A stretch of DNA of 64,000 nucleotides from NCBI RefSeq assembly GCF_018446385.1, contig NC_055997.1, forward strand, positions 41,110,254-41,174,253, in the 5' to 3' direction. Positions 33,901-48,900 of this stretch are shown in pieces (position 1 is the stretch's first letter; each line of letters starts with the position of its first letter). Made by a program: the position numbers and the translations under genes. The notes under the pieces were generated by a model. It saw only the letters and a program-made list of their open reading frames with translations. It was not told the origin of the DNA and made no database searches. Source of the DNA: Zingiber officinale (taxonomy: Eukaryota; Streptophyta; Magnoliopsida; Zingiberales; Zingiberaceae).

Positions 33901-36900
33901 TTTGATGATTTACATAAAATGTGACCTCTTTTTGATAAAGTTATGATAGATAAATAAGCTTCTATGATTCTTTCGCGAGTTTGAAAAATTCCTTTGATGA
34001 CGGGATGTACTATGTTAGGTCTTCTTTAAAAGTTTATGAGCATGCTAATACTTTCTTTTGTAAGAGCAGTGTTTGCATTCAGTCTTCCTTTGCTTAAACT
34101 TGTGTGAAGTCCTCATCAAGTTATGACAAAAGAACACTCCATGCTATGCTTGATGTTATCAATGATGGTAAGGTATTGTTGCTTTGCTCTCTTGACTGAT
34201 GAAAGCAGAGATTGTTGTAGATGCAGCGACTTCAATTATGTTGTGATGATTATGATAGATGAAAATTCTTCTTATCACTATCAAGGTTTAGATTTACATC
34301 TGAATTACCTTTATAGCTATCTTGTTGTTTACCTTCATTGTTTGTGTAGATTGTAACCATAGTGTCATCTTGTACTTCATTGGCACTTTCTTGTGTTTCA
34401 CTTTTATTGAGATCATTTTCTTTAAGTGCTCTATCGGTTCACTTTATAACTATCTTGTTGTTGTTCAACGAATTCTTTTACTTCATGGTTTGAGGAACTT
34501 GTAACCCTTCCAAGGCTTGAACTGACATTTGCATCTTGTACATCATTGGCAAAGCATTAAATGATATTTCCAGCATATTTTATGAGATATTTTTAAATTC
34601 ATTTTTTAGGGAATGAAGATAATGAAATGTATTAGGGATAAAGGGTGGTGAGACATTTAGGGTTTTAGAGTTTTATGGTTTATGATTTTTTAATTAACTA
34701 ATAGAAATAAATTAAAAATGTATAAAGTTAGATTCTTCAAATACAATCATAATCTTAGAGAGATTTAGGCCCAAGCTAATTATTGGTGCTATGGGATTGA
34801 TAATGGTTCAATGAGATTTCCTCTAATACCATGTTGATAGGAATTCATGTCCCATCTCAAAGAAAACAGAGAAAAGCATGAAGAGGGAGGGAGAGAGGGA
34901 GGGGGAGGGTTAATTGTATTGTTTTCTTGTCTATAAAGGTTACAGTGTCTCTATATATACATATAACACTGTCTTGTCAATATAAAAAAAAGATTAATAG
35001 ATGAACCTAACAATGTATTCTAAATGATAATATTTTGAAAGAGAAAATTAATAATAAATCTATCATCCTATTCTAAAGGATAATATCCGGCTATTTGAAT
35101 ATATCTATTTGGAGAACGTATCATATACGAAATCATCCTAAATCCCCTTATTTACTTGCCCTTTTTTGTATCTGTATTTTCTTTTCTTTTTCAATTTCTG
35201 ATCAGTTGAGTCCTATCAAGTTATTACTGTCTATATAAAATCTATAGAAAATCACATGGGATATAGATTAGGAAGGTGGAATAACAGAATTTTTGTATCA
35301 TACCAAAAAATTTATAATAAATGAAACAAACAAAATTAAGTAGGTAGAATAACGGAGTTAGTAGAGAAATCTTTGGTGAATTTTGATGTCAAAATGGAAT
35401 GAGTCTAATGCTCCAGTCGAGAGAATTTTAACCTATATAATGGAAGGTCATATTATCTCCAGCCTGATGTGGTTTGCTCTTCCTTTACAGAAGGATGGAC
35501 TTGAACAATCTGTTAGAGCTTCAAGCATAAATAGGTGATGCAAACACCTCGAGGCAATACTCATTCATTCATCAACCTTCAGTTGAAATGCCTCCTAAGA
35601 CTCGAGAAGAGTTATCCCTTATTAAGGATAGAAGGTCCAGATACATCTATTCGAGATCTGACCAAGAATGCTAAGAAGATGGCCTCCTTTAGAGATGTAC
35701 TCCATAGCCATACTAAAGGTCAACCGGCTACATCAATTTTGAGAGAGCTTCCCACTCATCTCTTGCCAAATAGCCCCTCTTGAATCTGTTGCCAAGCAGT
35801 CATTCCTTTGCTATACATCCCTTAACTGCTTTTAAAGTGGACAAAGAACATTAGCTTGCTCTATTAGGTAATGTTTTTGGCGACGTAGCCATTACTTGGA
35901 ATGTTCTCTTTTTGAGACTACCCTCCACCACCCTTACATGTCTCATGACATAGCCATTACTTGGAATGTTCTCTTTTTGAGACTACCCTCCACCACCCTT
36001 ACATGTCTCATGTGCCATTTCTAGAACACCTCTTTACTCTAGCAATCCAACACACTTCAATTACTTTCATTATATCTAGGAAAGCATTTTGTGACACTAG
36101 CAAAACTTTGCACAATGTGCCCATTGGCCATCTTTCATACTACCAATGGTCACTAAGGCTATGTAATTGCAATCCAATTTCTCATGCACCATGTTGAGGA
36201 ATAGTGGGATTGAAATCCTTAACACCTAAACAAGAATGAGTTTATTGTGGAGTTCATCCAAGACCCAAGGTTTCAGACACTCCTTACCCTTTGGCAACCT
36301 ACACATCTCTTGCTACCCATAGCTATCATAGCCAAAGGCTAAAGAAATGACCCTCACATCAGCCATGAGGATCATTCTCTAAAATTTCTTTTGATTGCTT
36401 GGAAATGGTAGGAGCCCATTATATCAAATTTTGGAAGTGTGGATGTGATTGAGAAGGATTGTAAGCTCAATCTGCATAGAGATGATATAGTCCCCACCCT
36501 GGGTGCACTTTTTTACATGCCAATGTTATCCCCGAGAGATCAACCTTAGTCTTACTGGTCAATACTACCATGTATTCATTGATGTTATCAGAAGAAAAAA
36601 ATTGGTAGGCTTTATCATACCTCCTAGTTTCTGAACCATCAACATAACTTTGCTTAGTGGTGTCGAGATGAGGAAAGAGTGTTAGTGAAGATGTGGATGT
36701 AATGTAATCCAGCCTACCTTAACTAAAGTTGGTAGTCCCTCTGGATGCTCATGCATAGATGATTGATAAAAGTATCTGCCTTTATAGTCAGAGAAAAAGT
36801 TTTTGAGATTATGGGCCTTTGACTTGATGCATACATTGATCCATGTATAGTCTATTAGTTTATTCCTTGTTTGGATGCTTCAGCTGCAGTTAAACCCATT

Positions 36901-39900
36901 TACATGATGCAACAGCCAAGAAGTACCTTTGGGTTGCATGCTTGCTGGCCACCTTTTATTCATCTGTTGCTTCTAAGGAATTATTTGGCCAACTTTGGGA
37001 CCTAGTGGAAATAACATGGTTGTTCGTATTTTGTTCTTTGCTCTCCCAGCCCGGTAGTGCCCGTGATTCAACTCTGCCCTAGGTGAAGTGGTTCAGAATG
37101 CTAGCTCTGTCCTAAATTTAGCTATCATATAGATATGCATTGTAGCTCTTGTTATGCTAGCAGTGCCTTGACCACTGAGTTGATTGGTTCAGTTGCTAGA
37201 AAGGTAGGAATGTGCTTTTATTGGGGCAACATTTTGATCTATTGTTGAGTCCTTCCATTCCAGTGGCTTTCCTTTATATCTAACCATCATTAATGGATAA
37301 GCTTTCCCCCACTCACTCATGTATAGTTATCCTAGTCCACAAGTGCCCAATTGGCTAAAGGGTGACAACTTTGCTATAATGGGGCAAAGAGTCAATTCCC
37401 AGCGGATGCACGCCCTTGGGGAAAAAAAACCCTTCCACCCTCTAGTCATTTGGTGGTTGACTATAAGCTGACCCCGTGATTTATCTCCTTTCACATAATT
37501 GGGGATGGGCTATGAGGAGCATTTGGGGTGAGTGTAATCACCTTTTGCTACAATGTATAGTTATCCTAAATTTTCTATGTATTTATTATATTGTCGTACT
37601 AAAGCGAGCTAGACCTTTTGCCTACTTATTCAGCCCAAAAGAGGAAACATCAAACACAACCACGAGGTGTCCCCACCGGGAATCAAATTTAATATGAACC
37701 AATCAACATGTTATATTCTGAAATTTAATTTAAATTAAAATAGATATATTTAGGGGTTGTTAAAATTTTTAGAATTATATTGGAGATTTTTACAGCATAT
37801 TTTAAAAGCTTTTTTAGTGGTGTTATTTCAGTTAGGGATAATTTAGGAATAAGAATGGTTGATTGAGATTTTGCTGAAGTGGAAATTGTTTTAATTTTTC
37901 TTTTATTTTGGGTGAGTAACTGCTTTGCTCATGTTTTTAGAGTAGATGGTTAACTATGGTGTGGTCATAGCATCCTAGAATAGAAATAACTGAATAATAT
38001 TACTTGCAGATGTGGAATAGATAGTGGATGCTAAATTATTTGGGATGGGTTTTCTACCCATTTAGATGATGTGAACCGTACAACAATTTATATTAGTTTC
38101 TTTTCTTTTCACATCAACAGTGCTTTGTTTACAAATGAGTGTGAGGTGCTGGACACAACACACTTAAGCTACCATAGTCGGCATGTATTGGAGGGCACAC
38201 AGACACTACACTCTACAGTTGAAAGGGAGAGTGTAAGGGCTTATGCCCATTGGATAGACCCAAATACACGCATTGAATGGTAATTAGTGGTTTGCATTAA
38301 TCATGTGGTTTTGCAATTAGTGGGGGTGGTATACTTTTTTTTTTATTTAGAAATTATTTATTGTTCAGTTCATGGTATACTCTACAGTTGCCATATTATG
38401 ATTCATAATCAAGTCAATTTTACCTACTTTCTTCCCTTGCTACTCCAAGACCACAAGTAGAAGCTATTTTCCATTAGGTGGGTTAAGATTTAAGCATGGC
38501 TAAGTGGCGACTTTGGAGCAATTTTAGAGGAATTTCAGGCTTTACGATTATCTTCCATATGCCATTTATTCTATTGAAGTTATAGTTCATTATATGTTTT
38601 AATAGTTCATGTCACTTTTTAATTGTTGCTAGTAATGTAAGACTTTGATAATTAAGAAAGTTGGATTTTTCTTGTGAAGTTTCAAATAATTTATTTGGAA
38701 ATCCTTTGCATGTTGTTCTTTGTGGAATTGTTGGTTAGTTGGTGCTAAGGAAACTTCTTGTGTGAATATCGTAGGTGTTATTCCATGCCTATGGACAATG
38801 AGATCCACTTGAGGCATGTAAAGTAACCCAATTATTTGAACCAAACTCAATTGTAGTTTGTAGTTTAATGTTTCCCTGCCCTAAAATTTCTCTGGCCTTG
38901 TGTAAATAATAATGAAATCTTATCCACTTTGTTAAAAGGACATGTTAATGTAAAGTTTTATGAACATAATTTCCACAAGGGTCATTTCAAAAATTTGGAA
39001 GCAATGGACTTACAAACTGAAGGCCACTAACAATGCGGTAGAAATCCTTAGAAGTTGTTATGTCTATAAATCCTGTCTTTGGAGTTGCACTCCATTTACT
39101 GTAGTGTCTGTCAACCGCTGCATTCACAAAAGCTAGTGCATATTCTAGTACACTTCCAGAGCTCAATTTGGATTTGTATAAAAGATCTGCAACAAAATAT
39201 GCTTTACCCATTATTGCAACAAATAATCATTAATAGCTCAATTGAGTTGCAAAAGCAATTAAAATAAGAAATCCACATCATTAGAATAAGTGTACTCATA
39301 ATTATGGATAAAGAATCAAGAAAAGAAGTTACAAACTTAATACTACAAATGTCCAGATTGGCCTCTCCTAACAGCTTAAGCTTTTGGGTTAAATGGTTAC
39401 CAGATCAAATATAAGCAAGCTACCAGAGCAGGGAGTCCAGTGTCAGATATCCATAAAACCTAATTGAATGTAATAATTTGATAAACCAAGATCATAATCT
39501 AACACTCAGTCAACTTGGATCATGTTTGAACTACCAGCAAAGCAAAGCCGCAAAATAGAGAGAATAAATAGCAGAGCCACAGTAAAAACGGTATAACTAA
39601 ATAATAACAAGACAGAAATTGCAGTATTTCAACTAATGACCTTGGCTACCTTAATCCCAATAGTTTAAGTCGTTAATTATTCATGAATTCACAATTATGT
39701 GCCACAATTTAACAATAGGATAGGATTAGGTCCTTTCTCTAGTAACCATGATATCCATTATCGATTATTGCCATGACATTGTTGTTATCACAAGACTTAT
39801 CTGAGACAATCCATGATTGATTACTTTTTCTCATTAGCCAGATATCTTCACTTAGAGTGAAAGAATTCGCTAAACAATCCAATTTGCATCTTTCCACAGA

Positions 39901-42900
39901 AGGAAAAATAGAGAAACTTCCTCCAATAAAATAGTATATTTATAAATATCCTTTTTAGGCCTCTTTTTTTAAAAATATTTAACTAAAATATGTTTGTTTC
40001 TTTTTCAGATTAAATATATCTCAGTTAATCCAGGTACAATTCACTCTTTGAACCTTCCATCTCAGTTTTTCAATGATTGATTGGAATTTGTGGGTCAAGT
40101 GAGCAATAGGTTGGTATGGCCCATTAGAAAATTAAACAAATCCATCACATATAGATGGATGCTAAAAAGATACCAAAGAAATGATGTAGAACTGTAGGAC
40201 AGGGCAACAAAAACTTGAACAATACAAATAGGTTAGGCTTGGTCCCTTCATTCTATGATTTTATTTTCATATATGAAATTTCCTTTTGAATAAAAAAAAA
40301 GTTGAACAATACAACAACCTATATTTTACACAGTCACATATGTTACTCTCGTACTTCAATGATGTAATAGCTACTTAGTCTTTCATCTAAGTATGATCCT
40401 TTATTTATGAAAATATTCTCACTTATTGCATGAAAAAGGTATGTTCACAATGGAAACTAATGCTTACCGGCAGCCTCTGCTTGTTTTGACATGATCAGGA
40501 AAGATGATGGATTCAGACATGAAGGGTTTGAAACAACTGCAGAAGCAACATTTTTGAATAAATTAACAAGAGGAGTATCACTATTATCAGGTTTCTTTAC
40601 TTCTCCATCAGACCCAGGAAGCAATCCTAACCACATTGCCGTCTGCATAAATTGGACAGTATCTGTGTGTCTCTGTCGAAGAACATTGTTGAATAATGAG
40701 TTCCAAAAATAAAATTAATAAATAAAGCGAGAAAAGCTAATTTGGATGTAATAAGAAAAACACAAAATTTTGTCTGCCAGAGGTTAGATCAAGAATCTAA
40801 ATAATTACTATGCTGACATTTGTTCACCTTAGACCAGACATTTACATTACATGTGCCTAAAATCCCGTACCATGCTTGGTGAAATAGTCAAAAAAATATC
40901 GTTCCAATAAATCCATATAGTTGTTTTATCCTTTTCTTTTTATTCTGCATCTCTTTCCTCCTTCCATGTCCAATTTGTCTCTGGTACCATAACATTGCAA
41001 TGTTAGCACGACATTAAAACAATATCGTTCCGGTGAAAGTTTCACTGAAACACATGCAAATATATCACTACAATTCCATTTCAAATATGGGTTGCTAACA
41101 TGGTTGACGAAAAACTTGGTAAGTTATCTTTGATCACTTGATGTTATCTTCTCATCCTTGAAAAACCAAACAGAAGGCTGAACATTAATCAAGATTAGTA
41201 GGCAACCATGTCATAATGATAAAGATGGGAGGAGACCTATTTGTAGATATGTACAATAGAAATAAGGTAGTATATATAGATAGAAGAAATTATCTAGAGA
41301 AACTAGCCCAAAAATATTTCACCACGACATGGTATCTGAGCAACTTTCCCATGCTCTTCTTCAATTCTTAGGTCTAACTCATCTCATGGAGAGTAGCTAA
41401 CCCCTTCTCATCTGAATCTCCTGCCTGCAACATCTATGTCCTCTAGTTTCACGAGCCATCCAAAATATGCCGTCTGCAACAAACTGACTGCATTGCCTCC
41501 ATTTCAATGCAGAACTTCCACAGAGGCCATCACAAGTCGGCATCACCACATACTTACCAATCACCAGTAAGAGGCATTAGGCAAGTTACTATTTCTTCAC
41601 CTTTACCACTTCCCTAAGTTTTTTAGGTACTTGAATTTCCTTTGAATTTATTTTACATATGCAAACTCACCAAGCAACTGACATGTTCAATAATATTTAT
41701 TGACAATTTCATTTCTTATTTCTATTAGGATTCAATTACTGGAAAGGTAACTGATGTAGAGTGAGAGTCTGATGGGCTTTATACTTGATTGTGCACATAT
41801 GCTTTTGTGTGTTTGTGACATCCATTTCCATTATGGGGGTCCAAGTGTGAGTCATATTATGTCAATTAGAAAAACATGTTTAGTCTCCCTCTGGTTCACT
41901 AATATTATAATACCCCAGTCTATTATAAATATATTCAATTCTAGTGCTTCTAAAGGACTTAGTCAATCACCTTACTTGTAGCGCCGGTTCACTTAAATAA
42001 ACCATGTTTATGTTATGGATTGATACTAAAGGATTTAAGTAATTAATATGTTAATAGATTAATGAATCCGGCCCGATTTGCTAGCAATCTGACTCAGCTT
42101 ACCCTTTTAAATGCATGCCTTATATTTTTTTTCCCTCTCCCTTAACACTTGAAGCCGTTGACCTCCCTACACCCTCCATCCGAACCCTAGCAACTTTGGA
42201 GGAGAGAGAGGAAGAACCTCGTCGGAATGCTCAAGGTCATGTTTTCCCTACGTCTCGTTAGTTATCTTCCTTATGCAAAACACCAAGACAAGGTTTCCTT
42301 TTGTTGTTTTTGCATTTACTGCACCATATGGATCATAATATGATATTTTGATGTATATTGCATATAATTCCGAAATTTGGTTGTGAAAATTTGACAAAGT
42401 TTATCAATTTTGGTTGTAAAACAAAAAAAAATCTGGATGCTAGAGATGGTTCATACTGTTATTCGGGTGAGGTAGGAAGACCGGTGACTAGGAATTGTTC
42501 TGGGCTGTTTGGGTGAGTGAAGAAGATCGGCGGCTGGGGATTTTCTGGGCTGTTCGGGTGAGGGAGGAAGACAGGCAACTGAATATTTGTTTGGGTCCTT
42601 GCTAGGCTGATCGAGTGAAGAAGGAAGGAGTCAAAGTGGGTGTTGTGAGATGGAGTTTAGTGTCCGGGGAAGGATGAATGAGAGAGCACGGGGAAGGATT
42701 CTTAACACAACATTTATCTTCTTATTTACCTCCCATATAATAGCACATAGAACTCTATTATCATAACGGTTAGTAGGATGTTATGCATGGAAGTTAACTA
42801 TTTGTTTGACATGCAAAGTAAACCATTTTATTTATTTAGCAATGTCTTTTTATGCATGAAAAGTAATATTTTTTGTTTAATAAAGTAAACTATGTGTGAG

Positions 42901-45900
42901 AATGTGACGAGTAGGGAATCCGACTTAAGAAAAGTCCGATGAATCTTACCAAAACAAAAGAGGTTTGAGAATCCGACTTAAGAAGGGACCGGTGAACCTT
43001 ACCAAAGCAGAGGGGTTTGAGAATCCAACTTAAGAAGGGTCTAGTGAACCTTACTAAGCTAGTACTAAGATAAAAAGTATGGTCAAACGATCAGAGGTTG
43101 ATGTACAANNNNNNNNNNNNNNNNNNNNNNNNNNNNNNNNNNNNNNNNNNNNNNNNNNNNNNNNNNNNNNNNNNNNNNNNNNNNNNNNNNNNNNNNNNNN
43201 NNNNTAAAATATAATTTTAAATTTTTAGAGGTAATTGGTAGTCTCCAAATTAGGAGAAAGAATTCTTAGGTATTTGGATAATTTTTCTAGTTTGGTAAGA
43301 TTTTATATTTTCAAATCATAAACAATTTATTGTCTAAGTTGTTGAATAATTTTAGATAAGTGGATATTTCTTATCCGTTTGATTTTATTTTTCAATTTCA
43401 GTTAGATTTGAGTCTTTAAAAAGGCCTCTACTCCCTCTTGTAATTTATCTTTGAATCAATAATATTTTCTCTCAATAAATTTCATTGAGGAAGACCACTG
43501 CTTCATGTTCATCTCTTTCTTCCACAGCCAGGTGCTGCATCACCAAGATGCACTGAGACACAAGCATGATAAGGACATGCAGGTGACTACAAAGACATTA
43601 CTGCTATCGAGATAGGCAAGCTGAACTTGAAGACTGATGAATTGCACACTTAGATAATTAAAATGGTATAGTCTGGAAAAGAAGGCGCATGTGATGAGCA
43701 TGAAAGTAGAGAGCAAATACTTTGGAAGCAGTAGATGCTTGCCATCTCTGAATTTCACGAAGGCGGCTCATCTCCAAGTCAAGAACTTGATAGGTCTCGA
43801 GATATAAATCCGCTTGATTGTGCTTCATAGAGTCAGGCAGCTGCACAGACCACACTTTTTAATTTGGGAAAAAATAATAATGTTGATACTAAAACAGAGA
43901 AATTCAGTATGGGTTATAGATGAGACAGGAGATGTCCCATTTTAAACAAGTGGGAAAAGAATCAAAAGTTCCAAACAGAAAACTGATGTCATATTTGTAT
44001 ATATAATTGATTATGTGAAGGCAATTCAGAGAATTTCAAGTAAAATCTAATCTCATAATTCAGCATATCAAATATCAAGATGAGCATAAGTGAGGAAAAA
44101 AAAAACATTTACATTGTTAAGCCCCATTTTTTATTGACTAGGAAAATCTTTTTCCTGCAATCGAGTTTTGTCAAAACTTATATCCTTTTCAATTTCTTTG
44201 ATTTCTTTTAGTCCCTCTTTATCGTCTTGCAAGAAGAAAATAGAAGTCCAAACCATTGTTTTTTATTTGTTCAATTTGTTATATCATAATATTTGTGCAT
44301 TCAAACATGCTCTTCAAACATGTCCATAACATCTCCATTTTCACAACTAATTATCTATCAGCACTAGACCAAATAATAGCTCACGTATGATCACATCACT
44401 TTATCTCAGTACTCATAAATTTGATCATTATGGTCTACACTACATGAACTTTTTGTACATGATTTCACAATAACCCAATACTGATATATACCTTGTTTTC
44501 TTAAACTAGCTAGTTAGATATAACTATAGTACTAAAGTATTTTCATATTTTACATCAAACTTGTAGACCATTACATCGGTAGACTTGATCCTTTAGATCA
44601 CAGACACTGCCATGGTGTGTAATTATTTATTCGCACGTTTATACAAACACTTATTTTGAGTAGTTTTGGACGGGTTTTGTATTGCATTTACATTTCAAAA
44701 ATGCATTTAAAGAATAAGCTTTGTGCTAAAGTACATTGTGGGAAATGATTTAGTGTTCTCAGTGGTTGGTAATCAAAATATCAAAATTTCTTTATAAAGC
44801 AATTTTACAAACTATAGTATTTGGTATATGTCTGGCAAGCACTTATTAATTTAAGCAAAACAATCAAAACTTAAAATAAATGATATATTGGCATCTCATG
44901 TTTTTGTTCTTTTTATCATTATGACATATAATATAATATTTGTGTTATAACTAGATTGAAATATAAATATCTGTGATTGATTTATTATTTAATCATCATA
45001 TTCATTTTATCGTATTAAAATTCTAAGTTGTTGGTCAGTACTAAGTATTTATGTCTATTTTTAGCAAGATCATTTGTTAAAAATATTCATTTTCAATATA
45101 AATTTTAAGATTTTAACATATGTTGTTTATTCAATAGACTAATTATTTTTAATATATTTATATTACTTTATTATCTTAATCTATCATGATCACTAAATTA
45201 ATTGTGATTATATTATTTAATTATTTAAATTATTATTTCAATAATTTACTCTTATGCTATTAAATATCATGGAAGGCAGCCTACTTAGATTCCCATCAAG
45301 CAACTATTACAAATACGGGATCTTATATTATCGACTCTTAACAAAGGTTAACAAACTGGTTTACTTAGGTTGGGGATGGTTTGGGCATATTACTTCCTTA
45401 GGTATCCTAGTCCTAATAAGCCATGGCCCTAATAGTACGGAAGATATACTTACAGCCTAGTCATGTGGTTATCTTTTGGATGCGGCAAGGAGGTGTCTTC
45501 CCACTAGGGACAGACAAGATTACTTGGAGGATCGATAATGCATTTTCTGTAGACAGGTGCAAGAGCATCTATTCTTTGGATGTCCCCCTATTGCTAGATT
45601 ATGGAGGATTAGAGATTGGCTGCTTATGACACTGGAGATGTCCACCAATCGAAGAGCGTTGAGTCTTTGGTAAACACTCCCATGGGAGTAGATGTTGACA
45701 AAGGCTCATCATCTAACCTTGTCATCTATTATTTATCATATATGGCGAGCTAGAAACTCTAGTTTCTTTGGTGAGGGGCAGCTAGACATTGAGAGGATTT
45801 TCAGAAGTGTACAACTTCATATATATTGGTCTGGGAGTCTGCTCCGATTATACTTATCTGATAAAATATGGTCTAAACATTAATTTTAAAATATATATTA

Positions 45901-48900
45901 TGTTACAATACATGGTGAATTTAAATTAATATTTTTAACAATATCAACAATTAGATATTTTAATTATTTATCTATTTATATTGATTTGTTGAAGTATCTA
46001 AAAAGTAAAAACTACTTGAGCAAGCAGCTTTCGGAAGCACTCTCCCAGTTACAATGGAAAAGTAGCTTTGAGAAAGTAGTTCTTTGAGTTACTTTGAATA
46101 TGGGTCAACCAAAACACCTTAATTAACTCCCTTAAATACTTTGGCCCTCAAATGTGCTCTGGAAAAGCAAACCTAGCCTTAGTATGCTAGAAAGTTAGGA
46201 ATATTCAATGGGAAACAGATTTCAACTCGTAATTACAGATTTAGAAATGTGGCTAATTTGGTTAAAAACATCGAGTTTCATTCTTGAAAATTCATTTCCA
46301 AAGAATAGCATAGCTATTAACCCATCCAAGGAACGCTAGTAATCAAAGCAAACAGCAGAAAAGAATTTTATACGAGCTCAAACCTGAGGAAGAGCTTTAA
46401 CACAGCTACGGTATGTATAAAGCAAAGATGCCATCTCCCTCCCTTCATGGATCAAGGTATTCTGCAAAATTATCCAAGATTGCATAATAAAATAAAAGGA
46501 CATCACAAATCCTAATTCAAATGAGAAAAGACCAGCAAATATACATTAACATCAGATAGAGGAAAAATCATAAGGTATAGTACCAATCTGCAAAACTAGT
46601 TAGAAGATGCTAAATGATTTATCAACTTTTAGAGAAAAAATCCAAATATTGTATGTCATGGACAAAGTCCTACAATTGTAGCTACTATAAGAACTTTAAA
46701 ACCATTGGAAATTTTACAATTTAAGGCTTGTGCATTGCCAATTTTCTGAGAGCTGAAATTTTAAAAGTAAAATCAAACTATAGTCAAATTATCAAGATTA
46801 CTAGAAGATATATATTCTGTACTAAGTTTTGATATGATGGCATAATCCAAAAATATTAGGATGTTAGGAAAGGTTGATCGATGCTCATATTATTAAATAG
46901 GCAAAGCTACGTGAAATGATTTGACTTAATAGGTCTTCAACTATTGGTAGCATTAAATACCGCCAATGTTTCATGTATAAAAATGATACAACAATAACAA
47001 CCAAGCCTTATCCCACTAGGTGGGATCAACTATATGGATCATTTTATGTCATTGAGCTCTATCTTTTCTATATCATCATCTATACTTAAATAAATTTTAT
47101 CTTATTGTATTGTTGCTAACTGTAGTTTGGGATAAAAAGAATACTACATTCCTTTATTGAAGAGAGAGACATATTTATATACAAACTAGGATCTATTTTA
47201 GGAAATTATAATTAGGCTAATTACAATTAGCCTAATTGGCCCATATATATATTAACTAATTAATTACCAATAATATGGTAATTAATATACAGATATAGTA
47301 ACTAATATATACAAATATGATAACTTATATATATATATATATATAGATGGAGAGAGAGAGAGAGATAATACTCCCCCTCAAGTTGGAACATAGATATTAA
47401 TCATTCCCAACTTGTTACAAAGATAATCAACCCGAACTCCATTTAAAGCTTTTGTAAAAATGTCCCCGAGTTGTTCTCCAGTCTTCACAATCCTACTCCC
47501 GTAGAAATCAAATTTTGTTGAATTTTCTCACGAACGAAATAACAATCGATTTCAACGTGTTTAGTTCGCTCATGAAATACAGGATTGGATGCAATATGAA
47601 GAGCAGCTTGATTATCACACCACAGTTTAGCTGGCACTGAAATTTTAAGTCTAACTTCAGTCAAGAGTTGATATATCCATATTATATCACACACAGACTG
47701 TGTCATAACCTTGTATTCTGACTCTATCCATTGTAGAACCTGCTCAATCTGCATCTGAAAAACATTTAATATGAGTGTGTCCATGATTTTTATATACAAT
47801 ACCCCTTCCGAGTGCTCTCTTCCAGTAACACAAAATTTGTTCTAATGCTACCCAATGATGAATGGTTGGAGATGACATAAACTAACTGACAACACTGACT
47901 GAATATGCAATATCTGGACAAGTTATGGTAAGGTAATTTAACTTCCCAACTAACCTTCGATATCTCTCAGGATGTTTCAATAGTTCCCCATCTCCTATGA
48001 GATGCATATTCTAAGTCATTGGAGTACTACAAGGCTTCGCCCCCAATTTTCCCGTCTCGGTTAATAAGTTGAGTACATATTTTCTCTGAGATAGAAATAT
48101 ACTTTTTTTACTCCTCATAACTTCCAACTCCCAAGAAATACTTTAGCACCCCCAAATCTTTTGTATGAAACTGAGTATGAATGAAAGATTTAAGAGATGA
48201 CTTTGCAATCTTTACAAATCTTTCTATCCTTCTTCATAACCATAAGAAAGTCAATTTGCGATTTATTAATTCCACTTTTGAATGTGACTAAGTGTTCTTC
48301 TCTTTTCTTAAAAAATATATTAGCTAATATAAGGTCATATGCTATCGCAAAATCTAATATACTTTTCTCATTTCTCGTTTAACCATAACCCCACGTCTCA
48401 TATTCATCGTTTTCACTCCACGTACTATTTAGATCACCTCCTATTAAAATCATTTCATTTGGTTGAATATTTTGTAGTTCATCTAAGTCATCCAAAACCT
48501 TAATTTGGTAGCCATCATCTAATCCTACTTGTAGCGTATATCTTATTATGTTACGTTTCTTCATTACTATTATCTTAAGTTATAATTATCCCCTTTTCTA
48601 ACTACTTACAACTTCATTTTTAACTATCATTCTATAATACTCACTCATTTCTTACTTTACTCTTTCCGTTACTTTAACCACTTCAGTTCTATCATCTTTG
48701 CCTTTCACTCTACACATTTTGTCTCTTGTATACAAAATACTAATTCTTCTCTTACTACCAATGAGAGTTCCTATGTTCCATGTTCCAAATCTTAAATTAT
48801 TAGTTTTCCTATCATATTTGTTCTTATCCAACCTATGATGTGAGAACTCTTGCTTATTTAACACTACACTCAAGTTCTCATGGAGATGTAGCGGTCTTTG

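Larger units (their letters stand above)
32086..39013 (-). other. 6.9-kb PIR intron filled with repeats
   Basis: Holds the foldback element (32446), an LTR pair (33423-35123), a 65-bp duplication (35886) and a SINE (37337), each listed separately. The stretches 35124-37330 and 37570-39013 show no gene or repeat I recognise. Confidence 0.6.
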
